This document shows positions 47,500 through 56,314 of a stretch of 64,000 nucleotides of DNA, piece after piece. The notes below the pieces were generated by a model. The model was not told where the DNA came from. It searched no databases and saw nothing but the letters and a program-made list of their open reading frames with translations. Each line of letters begins with the position of its first letter. Positions within the stretch are counted from its first letter, which is position 1. The translations under genes were made by a program, and so were the position numbers. The DNA lies in the NCBI GenBank assembly GCA_017607445.1, contig JAEVHH010000006.1, positions 1,488,001 through 1,552,000 of the forward strand, read 5' to 3'. Origin of the DNA: Histoplasma ohiense (taxonomy: Eukaryota; Ascomycota; Eurotiomycetes; Onygenales; Ajellomycetaceae).

Positions 47500-47880
47500 T
47501 TCAATGTCTAAGAACATGTAATAATAATATAAAAAAAAGAAAAGAAATACTTGTAGACATTCAGTTCTCTCACAGACACTATTCACAGTGTTGCAGTGCT
47601 AAGCTTGATCAAGTTTCTTCATGAACACTATTTACAGTGTTACAGTTTGTAGACACTCAGGCCTTATAGAACATAGTTGATTGTGTTTCAGATGCTTAGA
47701 CATGACAGTCTATATAACTAACAATAAGAGCACTCAGACTCACAAGAGATCTTTTGTAACAACTAGACACTCAGATCTGTAAACAACACACTCAGGCATA
47801 TGAACTGATAACAACACACTCAGATGTAAGAACTAATAACAAAGCACTCAGACCTTAAACACAGAAGAATCAATTCATAA
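47500..47880 (-). other. Gy1-c leader and primer-binding site
   Basis: Tandem leader repeats (cactcagac or cactcaga-type units about every 35 nt at 47650-47860), the palindrome aagcttgatcaagttt near 47600 and aacactattcacagtgtt-like inverted repeats. The primer-binding segment aatcaattcataa (47868-47880) is a perfect 13-nt complement of ttatgaattgatt (47929-47941) inside the LTR. Confidence 0.8.
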
Positions 47881-48479
47881 TGTAACAGATGTACTTTGAT
47901 TAACAATCTAGCACTATTCTAATACAGATTATGAATTGATTAAGAAAAGAAAGAGAAAAGAAATCAGAAGAAAAGATTGTACAAAAGAGGTTCTTATAGA
48001 GAAAAGTTCAGAGTGGAAGAATATCAGAAGCCACTCCACAGTGGAGTGCAGAACAGAAGAACATTAAGAGGTATGTGTAAGAATCATTAGAAACTACACA
48101 AGTATGGAACATGAGGCAGAGAAATCATTGAGAGCTACACAGAAGAATCATTAGAGACTATATAAGTACAGAACACAGAGCAGAAGAACATAAGAAGCTA
48201 CACAGAAGAATTGTTAGAGACTATACAAGTGCAGAACACAGAGCAGAAGAACATAAGAAGCTATGCAGAAGAATCATTAGAGACTACACAAGCACAGAGC
48301 ACAGAGCAGAAGAATGTTAAGAGCTATACAGAAGAATTGTTAGAAACTACACAAATGCAGAGCACAGAGCGGAAGAACATCGAGGGTTATGCAAGGTCAC
48401 AACAGCCAGGAACAAGCGGGTGCAGAAGGGGAGTTGGTTGTGTAAGTTAATTACTAACAGGTGCTAACCCGTCACAATA
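47881..48479 (-). repeat. Gy1-c 5' LTR
   Basis: 599 bp, longer than its 537-bp partner because it carries extra copies of a roughly 57-60 bp unit (gaagaaNNNttagagactaNacaagN-like; four to five copies at 48060-48370). The TATA-type box, complement of ttcttataga, is at 47991-48000. Its distal end (48360-48476) is markedly CpG/GG-rich (gagcggaagaacatcgaggg, caagcgggtgcag). A frame of three 19-20-residue repeats across it is a by-product of the tandem units. Confidence 0.88.
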
Positions 48480-48484
48480 GCCAC

Positions 48485-49639
48485 ATTGTCATTGTCTACT
48501 CTCACAACATCATTGTAAGCAATCTCCTCAATAGAAGTGAGATCACGTGCGGGAGGGACATCAGAAGAGAAGAGAGAATGATCACAAACAAGACAGACAC
48601 TCTGACAATAAGAAGTAGAAACTAACAACAATTAGCAACTATGAAAATCATCAAATTAGCTTTTGACAAGATTTGATCAACAAGAACTTACCAATAGATT
48701 GCATGACACAATCAGAACAGTGAAAGACACAGTGATCAGAGACTATATCACAGAATAGAAGAGCTATACATTCAATAGAAGAGGATAGATATGTAGAACA
48801 ATTGAAGCAGAGCAAGAGAGGTCAAGTGTATGAGAGAGCAAATGAAAGAGAATAGTTGTGAATGTGATGTTGATTAGTGATGAGCTGATGTTGTTGTGAT
48901 AGAGACTCTTGTGCACATGAAGTGAGCATCTTACCTATTGCAGAATAGTGCATTGCAAAAGCAGATGTGCACAGCATAACACTATTTCTGTCATAAGAGT
49001 GTAGACAGATTTGGTAGAGGAGGATGTGGTAATTTCAGCTTATTATTCTTCCATGGTGTACACCACCCTCTATTATTAAGAATGGTGTATGCTACTGCAC
49101 TAGTTATTTCGTATAAGAAGAGCTGCAAAGCTTAGAAGCTTTGAACAGCTTAAGCAACCTTTGAACTACAGGCACACATGACCACACTAATAACATCACT
49201 GACAAGGAACACCAACAATAATACATGATAAGCATCCAAAAAACAACTTACTTAAAATTGAGATAATCAAAAAAGCTCATTTCAATAAAAAAGAGAGAGA
49301 GAGAGAACAATGATATAAAAATTTAAAAATTTTTTGAAAAATGAGAAATCACAGCAGAAAGGCAAAGAGCTTTGATGATGATCAAGTTAAAAAAAAAGAG
49401 AAATCTTCAAAAGAGAAAGAAATTCTTTTTGCTTCTCTGCACACAACCTCTAGCAATCAGAGAATCCATCAATTCCATCTCATTAGAAAATCAATAACAA
49501 CACATATACAAGCTATCTAGAGAATGCGATCGATACACTGCTATCAACAAGCAGAACTTACAATACAGAAATGCAATTATCTACTAGTAAGCAATCTATA
49601 CAATCACTGAGAACAGCTCTTATAAAAAAGAGGAGCAAT
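48485..49639 (-). other. Gy3-a 3' region with antisense exons and purine tract
   Basis: No sense-strand gene. On the minus strand two plausible introns are visible: 48602-48691, and one from the donor gtaaga near 48935 to an acceptor atag near 48770. They separate short Cys-rich stretches, suggesting more exons of the antisense gene ending at 42000. The remainder (49100-49620) is AT-rich with a palindromic hairpin-like ggtgtacaccaccctctat segment near 49055. The purine tract aaaaaagaggagcaat (49624-49639) primes plus-strand synthesis next to the LTR. Confidence 0.5.
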
Positions 49640-49905
49640 TGTAATGCACTTGTTTATTATTTTCTTATTATCTTCACTTATTCTTACCTCTTTTCATTAT
49701 ACTCTCACTACCACTATTTCTATATGTATATATATATTGATGTATGTATTTCGCACATCTTCTTTCTCTTTCTTTTCTTTCTTAGCAATTAGCTACACTA
49801 CATTATGCTACTACACTACATTACTCTACAATATATTACTATTATCTCTGCTACACTATAAACTATTTTCTATTGTTACTCTTCACACTGTCACTACATC
49901 TCACA
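49640..49905 (+). repeat. Gy3-a 3' LTR
   Basis: 266 bp, tgtaatgcacttg to catctcaca, followed by ttcaa (49906-49910). Compared with the 5' LTR, most differences are C/T transitions, for example ctcgtttatt to cttgtttatt, cttcgctt to cttcactt and taccgctat to taccactat. All of these are CpG positions. Confidence 0.92.
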
Positions 49906-49910
49906 TTCAA

Positions 49911-51298
49911 CAAGGTTCCAAATTCTGTGAGTCATGATAGACTGATCATTAGATCATATTCAAGGTTTTGTATTTTATATATATATATATTCTTTTTCTC
50001 ATATTCTTCTACATCAATATTAAATCTTATCATATTGTAGAAGACAGATCCTCTGAGGCCATTAAAATCACTGAGTTTATATAATTTGAAAAAGAGAATA
50101 CACTGAAACTTATGCTTCTCAATCAACTGAGTGTCTATAAGAGTGTAATGAAGAAAACCACTGTCTATCATTGCTTATACATTGACTAGACTATTTACAA
50201 TGACAGAGATTATGATTACATTCATTTGTATTTTCTGATTGAATCTTCAGCTAGCTTTCTGCTTCTTGAGCTTTCATTTATATTTTAGAATGAGAGCTCT
50301 TATTTTCCCTGTTCTTGCTTGTCTGCAGACAACACAGCATTCACATATATGAAGAGTTTACTCAGAGTGATTGCATTCAAACATTGATTTGCAAAGTGCT
50401 CTGACTTGTCACAGTATATGCAGACTTCTCTGATAATTCAGTCAGTGATATTCTTCTCTGAGATGTTAGAGACTTTCAGATGATTTGCATTCATATATGA
50501 GACTCAATTCATTGATTCTGATTCAGAGATCAAAGATGCTGCAGAGTGGTTTGAAGTATACATATTTGTTCAGCAGAATTCTCTACAATTTTGAAGTATA
50601 CAGAACTAAGACAGATCATTGTTCAACAGATAAAGATCAGTACAAAATTCACTATATATTAAAAGCTTCAGACATTCTACACTTCAGTTATGCAACTGAA
50701 AGTTCAAATTTTTGAACAGTATATTGATTTTGATAGCATCATCTCAGTCTTACTCATCTGTTTCTAGAAGCTTGCAATTGAATTCAGAAAAATGAGTTGT
50801 CAACACAACATTCATCTGACAAGTCTCATTAAATCAGTCTAATATCTTGACTTGAAATGTAGAATTGAGAAAGAGAGAGTTGAGTTGTTGAAAGACTAGC
50901 TTTGAAGTACACAGATTATTCTGATAGTAACTCATTCAGAATTGAAATTTCACTAATATATCATCATTCAATCTACTATAAATATACCACACTTGATTGA
51001 ATAGTGAGTCTATTGCTCATTCATCAATGTTCAATTTGACATTTACTTTTGACTTCTACACAAGATAGGGTGTTAAATCTCTCTTATATTTATCAAGAAT
51101 TGAGAGCTTCTCTCTTGAGAGCATTTTATGAGATGTATATGTAGAAGAAATGATGAATGCAAAAGTACTCATCTCAGCAAATCATCATTGCAATTCAGTC
51201 ATCTGTAGCATCTGCTGCTCAAGAATGCTTTGTAGATCTAAGTTATCATCCACTGCATTCAGATGCAGCAGATGTTTGTAGAATTGTTTGTAATTCAT
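49911..51298 (-). pseudogene. Gy1-a gag and protease
   Basis: Gag runs from ATG 51298 to TAA 50285-50287 (338 codons). The protease frame (AMIDSGFLHYTLIDTQLIEKHK, open piece 49932-50171) starts 1127 nt from the gag ATG, i.e. in -1. The heptamer GGGAAAA (complement of ttttccc at 50303-50309) is intact and phased here. The zinc knuckle is near 50395-50440. In-frame TGA, TAA and other damage are common. Pol continues across Gy3-a at 35743. Confidence 0.82.
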
Positions 51299-51647
51299 TT
51301 CAATATCTAAAAACATGTAATAATATTAAAAAAAAAGAAATACTTGTAGACATTCAGTTCTTTCACAGACACTATTCACAGTGTTGCAGTGCTAAGCTTA
51401 TCAAGCTTCTTTATGAATACTATTCACAGCATTACAGTTTATAGACACTCAGATCTCTTTATAGAACAGAGTCAATTGTATCTCAGATACTTAGACACAA
51501 CAGTCTATATAACTAACAATAAAAATATTTGAGTTCATAAGGGATTTTTTGTAACAACTAAACACTCAGATCTGTAAACAATGCATTCAGATGTAAGAAC
51601 TAATAACAAAACACTTGAGTCTTAAATATAGAAGAATCAATTTGTAA
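51299..51647 (-). other. Gy1-a leader
   Basis: The same palindromes and cactcaga-type tandem units as Gy1-c, in a more decayed form. It ends with the primer-binding segment aatcaatttgtaa (51635-51647), which pairs with ttacaaattgatt inside the adjacent LTR (51697-51709). Confidence 0.7.
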
Positions 51648-52096
51648 TGTAATGAGTGTACTTCAATTAACAATTTGATACTATTCTAATTACAGATTAC
51701 AAATTGATTAAGAAAAGAAAGAGAAACAAAATCAGAAGAAAAGATTGTATGAAAAGAATTCTTATAGAAAAAAGTTTGAGATGAAAGAATATCAAAGACC
51801 ACTTTATAGTGAAGTACAAAGTGAAAAAATGTTAAGAACTACACAGAAGAATTGTTAGAAACTACACAAGTGCAGAATGTGAAATGAAAGAATCATTGAG
51901 AGAAACACAGAAGAATTGTTAGAGACTATATAAGTGTAAAGCATGAAATGAAAGAACATTAAGAGCTACACAGAAGAATTATTAGAGACTACATAAGTGC
52001 AGAACACAGAGTGAAAGAACATTGAGAATTATATGAGATTGCAATGACAGAAGTTGATTGCATAAGTTAATTGCTAATGAGTGCTAACTCATCACA
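51648..52096 (-). repeat. Gy1-a 5' LTR
   Basis: 449 bp, tgtaatgagtgtac to gctaactcatcaca, followed by acaac (52097-52101). It has fewer copies of the 57-60 bp unit than Gy1-c. It is heavily decayed, consistent with Gy1-a being older than the elements nested in it. Confidence 0.85.
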
Positions 52097-52101
52097 ACAA
52101 C

Positions 52102-52947
52102 ATATCATTTACAAAAGCAGATCTGCAATATTTATAGAGAATCAGCATTGTTCTGATAAATCTAGCAACTGTCAGAACAAGAGGAAACAATAGAAATAAA
52201 TGAATTCAAATGAATAAATTAAGAAAGATAAATATGACTGAATGAAGAAATGTTCTCACTGTCATAAGAAGAGTCATATTGCAAATGATTGTTGAATGTT
52301 ACACTCTGAAAAGTGCAATCAAATTCAATAAACAAAAAATCAACAATTTCAATTGTAGAAGCAGCTGCAGCATTGAGAATATGAACAACTAGACTGTGAA
52401 ATAAACAGTTATTGATGATGAATACATAAATACTGACAGAAGTAGAATGATCAATGATATGAATGCTAATGAACTCTGATATAGATGTGAACTTCATATC
52501 TCATATCTGAGCATCAAAATATTTCTTGAAGACAGAAGATAAACTGAAAGTAGTGAAAGCAGTTGATAATCATAAGATTAAATTATATGAACAACAAAAG
52601 ACTGCAATGAAGATTATTGATGATGAACATATTCTCTGAGAAGAATTCCATCATTTTGAAGAGGCTGATATTAGTGAATATAATATAATTTTGAACATAC
52701 TGTGATTGCAAGCTGTGAACTCTGATATCAATTGAATGTGAAGATGCTGAATCTATAGAAAAGCATCAAATATTAGCCACATACATCTGAATACTGCTAA
52801 AGAATTCACAACACTAATTGACAACAGCAATATTATATTCACTGTCTTATCATCACAAGCTGCACATGCAGTGACTGAGTCAAATATTCCAGATGATTAT
52901 AAAGATTATCTTAATGTATTTTGAGAAGACATATCTGATATGGTCTA
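52102..52947 (+). pseudogene. Gy2-a gag C-terminus and pol N-terminus
   Basis: Continues from 6684. A zinc-knuckle region is near 52250-52292 (CSHCHKKSH-like, TGA inside), the slippery heptamer A AAA AAT is at 52334-52340, TAG at 52356-52358, then the protease region (near 52455-52500) and the stretch leading to RT, matching Gy2-b up to about 28270. It ends at gatatgg before hAT derivative 3. The rest of pol is absent. Confidence 0.75.
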
Positions 52948-54412
52948 TAGACTGACTGTATGACCATGTATGAAACTGAGACTAAATATTTCTCCAGTTC
53001 CATTATCAAATTTCTTAGTCCTGGTCTCATATAGTGTTTATTAAATTAGTCACTTTACACTGTTTATATTATAAATCTAGTCTCAGGTCATGTTCTTCTT
53101 ATAAATTACTGATTCTGATTCCATTTGATCCCATTTTGCAAAATGGGACCAAATGGGACCATGATTTACCCTATATAGATGATATAATGCTATAAGTGTT
53201 ACCAAAAATCATTATCTATCAAAAGAAGTTTAGTGTATTTATGCTCTAGTTCTATTTTGAACTAGTAATGATAGTGATAGATAGATTCACTGCAGTAGAT
53301 AGATTGGCAGCGATAGATAGGTTGGCAGTGGTAGATAGGTTGATTGGCAGCAATAGATAGATTCGCCGCGGTAGATAGGTTGGCAGCGATAGATTAGCAG
53401 CGATAGATTAGCAGTGATAGATTAGCAGCAATAGATTAGCAGTGATAGATAGATTGGCAGCAGCAATAGATTAGCAGCGATAGATTAGCAGCGATAGATA
53501 GATTGACAGTGGTAGATAAATTGGCAGCGATGGATAGATTCGCCGCGGTAGATAGGTTGGCAGCGATAGATTAGCAGCGATAGATTAGCAGCAATAGATA
53601 GATTAGCAGCGATAGATAGATTGGCAGTGGTAGATAAATTGGCAGCGATAGATAGGTTGGCAGCGGCGAGAGCTTAGCAGCGAGGGATAGCTTAGCAGCG
53701 AGCTTAGCAGCGAGGGATAGCTTAGCAGCGAGCTTAGCAGCGAGGGATAGCTTAGCAGCGAGGGATAGCTTAGCAGCGGCGATAGATTAGCAGCAGTAGA
53801 TAGATTGGCAGTGGTAGATAAATTGGCAGCGATAGATAGGTTGGCAGCGGCGATAGCTTAGCAGCGAGGGATAGCTTAGCAGCGAGGGATAGCTTAGCAG
53901 CGAGGGATAGCTTGCAGCAATAGATAGATTAGCAGCGATAGATAGCTTAGTAGTGAGGGATAGTTTAGCAGCGAGGGATAGCTTGCAGCAATAGATAGGT
54001 TGGCAGCGGCGATAGCTTAGCAGCGAGGGATAGCTTAGCAGCGAGGGATATCTTAGCAGCAATAGATAGGTTGGCAGCGGTAAATTGATTGACAGCACTA
54101 GATAGGGGTGATATCTCCACCAATCATATCATCAGATTGATATCTAAGATATGTATTATATAATCATCAGAACAGGACCAAACCTCAGTCAAAATCATAA
54201 TCAGTCCCAGATCATGTTCTTATTTTTGATAGTCAGTCACTTTATATGAAATATCAAGATTTATTAGTCTCATTTCACTCATGTTTTAATAATTCTAGTC
54301 ACTTTACACTCTCATTCTGATTCTGATTCCACTGAAAATCACACCAAGAAATGAACTGGGACCAAATCAAACCAAATCAAACATGAAATTCATAGTCTCA
54401 CTGGTCAGCCTA
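52948..54412. mobile_element. nonautonomous hAT derivative 3
   Basis: Same orientation as derivative 2. Ends tagactgact (52948) and ggtcagccta (54412), hairpin at 53117-53160, minisatellite 53275-54095. The flanking octamers (atggtcta and cttgttgc) do not match: the left side is Gy2-a pol and the right is Gy3-c gag. As with derivative 2, it marks a junction where intervening DNA was lost or exchanged. Confidence 0.85.
53275..54095. repeat. minisatellite of hAT derivative 3
   Basis: A longer version of the array: gatagattagcagc and gataggttggcagc units, a block of gagggatagcttagcagc units (53670-53770, 53850-53920 and 53955-54060) and three attcgccgcgg-type CpG-rich interruptions. Copy number differs from derivatives 1 and 2. 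Confidence 0.9.
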
Positions 54413-54574
54413 CTTGTTGCACACTTTCAGTGGCAGGAGTGCACATTTCACAGTTTTCTTCAATGATGTTTGTTGCTTTGAATTCAGTGGTAGTATGAGT
54501 GCAGTGGATGCTGTGAATATGAACTATAACTATTACTCAATGAACTGTCTTTTGAAGATTAAGTGATTAGAAAC
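54413..54574 (-). pseudogene. Gy3-c gag N-terminal fragment
   Basis: Minus-strand sequence matching 13565-13724 of Gy3-b (cactttcagtggcaggagtg, gcagtggatgctgtgaa). It holds the first roughly 40 codons of gag; the start codon region near 54527 reads gaactat where Gy3-b has ggccatg, so the ATG appears changed. Everything downstream is missing at the hAT junction. Confidence 0.7.
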
Positions 54575-54851
54575 TGTCAAAAGTAGTAACAGTGTGAAGA
54601 GTAAATAATAGAAGATAGTAGATAATATAGTAGAGATAATAGTAATATATTATAGAGTGTAGTGTAGAAGTGTAGTATAGCTAATCACTAAGAAAGAAAA
54701 GAAAGAGAAAGAAGATATGCAAAATACATACATCAATATATATATACATATAGAAATAGCAGTAGCAAGAGTATAATGAAAAGAGATAAAAATAAATGAA
54801 GATAAGATAATAAGGAAATAATAAATGAGAATAATAAACAAGTGCATTACA
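54575..54851 (-). repeat. Gy3-c 5' LTR
   Basis: About 277 bp, minus-strand TGTAATGCAC-type LTR, longer than the others because of a small tandem ataataaa-type expansion near 54815-54840. It abuts Gy3-d integrase sequence at 54852, so Gy3-c had inserted into another Gy3 copy. Confidence 0.82.
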
Positions 54852-55520
54852 TTTCATCTTATTTTTGAGTAAAGCACAGAAGATTGATTCTTTTGCTGCT
54901 GAGTAAAAAAAGAAGATAAAAAAAAAAGAGTATGACTGTCACTGAAAATATACTATAAACAATTTCTGAGACTGATATATTATATACTGATGATTGTATG
55001 TATGTCTCTCAACAAAAGACACTCATTGATGAAATTATCAGTGCAAACCATGATGATTCACAGAGGGGTCACTTTGGTATAAAAAAGTCTATAGACAGCA
55101 TTCAGAACAAATACTATTGATATGAACTAGTAAGTGATATCAAGAATTATATATTCACTTATGATACTTGTCAAAGAGTAAAGTCAAAACAGCACAGACA
55201 ATATGAAGAATTGAATACAATTCTCTTATCATTAAATTCTTTCAAATTCATTACTATAAATTTTATTACAAACTTGCCAGCCTCTACATTCCTTCATCAA
55301 ATCTATGATGTGATTTTAGTGATTGTGGATATATATACCAAGTTTATCAACAATGAAGAAAAATATCAAGTTGAAGAAATTCTTGAAAAACAACAACAAA
55401 AAAACAAATCTTCAGAATATCTTATGAGATGAACAGATTGAGATTCTAGTGATGATATATAGAAATTAGAAGAAAATATATTGAACATTCAGATATTTGA
55501 AATCTTTCTCAAATAAGAAA
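54852..55520 (+). pseudogene. Gy3-d integrase and chromodomain with internal deletion
   Basis: Matches Gy3-a from about 40225 (TLIDEIISANHDD, HFGIKKS, YDTCQRVK). At about 55350 the sequence jumps from the integrase core (matching 40715) to the chromodomain (matching 41497), a deletion of about 0.8 kb that removes the rest of the catalytic core. The chromodomain remnant EKYQVEEILEKQQ lies at about 55357-55400. TAA and TGA codons are present. Confidence 0.78.
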
Positions 55521-56149
55521 ACAAACAACAAATACAATATCACCATACTCTCAAACATCAAAAGTGTGAACATCAAGTCAAAAGACATCAGAAGCACAAA
55601 TCTTAAATCAAAAAACACTAGAAATACAAATCTTATTCAAACTTCAATCAAATGCATTTTTTTAGAAGGATTTTATCAGAGAAAAGAGAAAAAGAAAAAA
55701 AATCAATTTGAGTATAATAAATACAAAAAATAAAAAATATAAGCAAGAAAAAAACAAAGAAAACAGATTCTAAGAAAAGTCTAAAGACTCTCAGTTCATT
55801 CATCTTTATCTCCTCTCTTTATCTCTCATTTCCCCTCTGTCATTCTTCTCTTACACTGTCTCTGATACTTGTTAATCATCAGATCTCATTTCAGATGCAA
55901 AGATATTGATAAACATCTCTCTCACAGAATATTTACTTTTTCTCTTTTTTTTTCTTCATCAATTCTCTCATTCATTAACATATCTGCTGAAGAAAGATCT
56001 CTTTCTCTATAATCTTCTTTCACATCTTCATATCATGAAACTTATACTTCTCATATTTCACTGTCTTCATCACTGAAGTCTTTTCAATTATCTTTTTCAT
56101 AATCTTTTCAGTCAACTTTTCTTTCATCAACTGCTCTCTCATCAACTTC
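55521..56149 (+). other. Gy3-d 3' region, left part
   Basis: It corresponds to 41680-42210 of Gy3-a and holds the decayed antisense frame on the minus strand (56020-56149). Otherwise AT-rich with no sense gene. It is cut by LINE-b at ttctcagtcaactc (56150-56163) and resumes at 62936-63020. Confidence 0.7.
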
Positions 56150-56314
56150 TTCTCAGTCAACTCATTCTTACAACTACCCACAAATGTAGAGATACATTTG
56201 AATTTTCCATTTTCTAACTGTTTTTTGTATAATTTTAACTCTTCAACCTGTTCAACATCATCACACACCCTCTGTGATTACTCTATGTGTGTGTACTGCA
56301 CAGATTGAGTGATC

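Larger units (their letters stand above)
42333..48479 (-). mobile_element. Gy1-c, uninterrupted full-length Gy1 element
   Basis: 6147 bp inserted in the Gy3-a 3' region; gccac occurs at 42328-42332 and 48480-48484. 3' LTR 42333-42869 and 5' LTR 47881-48479. It is the reference copy for the family because nothing has inserted into it: gag 46486-47499, pol 42854-46432, leader 47500-47867. To give the gccac duplication, the right end must include ata after the usual caca terminus. Confidence 0.92.
35744..49905 (+). mobile_element. Gy3-a, chromovirus carrying LINE-c and Gy1-c
   Basis: 5' LTR 35744-36009 and 3' LTR 49640-49905 (both 266 bp), TSD ttcaa at 35739-35743 and 49906-49910. Without its inserts (LINE-c with one TSD, 562 bp; Gy1-c with one TSD, 6152 bp) the element is about 7.45 kb. 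Gag, -1 pol and a chromodomain are followed by a 3' region of nearly 1.7 kb with an antisense frame, then a purine tract (about 49624-49639) and the LTR. Confidence 0.92.
6690..52096 (-). mobile_element. Gy1-a, Ty3/gypsy LTR retrotransposon carrying a 40-kb nest
   Basis: The outermost nest-bearing element is bounded by tgtaatgg at 6690 and ctcatcaca ending at 52096, with a 5-bp TSD acaac on both sides inside Gy2-a. Its own segments are 6690-7801, 10451-10603, 13995-14488, 14882-15415, 35349-35743 and 49911-52096, all minus strand and in the gag-to-integrase order expected when read right to left. Foreign elements separate them. About 1 kb of integrase/RNase H sequence (the part matching 43585-44570 of Gy1-c) is missing where the second hAT derivative meets Gy3-b. 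Confidence 0.85.

Noticed and set aside
48211..48450. A repeat protein with three 20-residue repeats.
   Set aside because: It is translation of the 57-60 bp tandem units of the Gy1-c LTR, with no start context and no conservation in the other LTRs.
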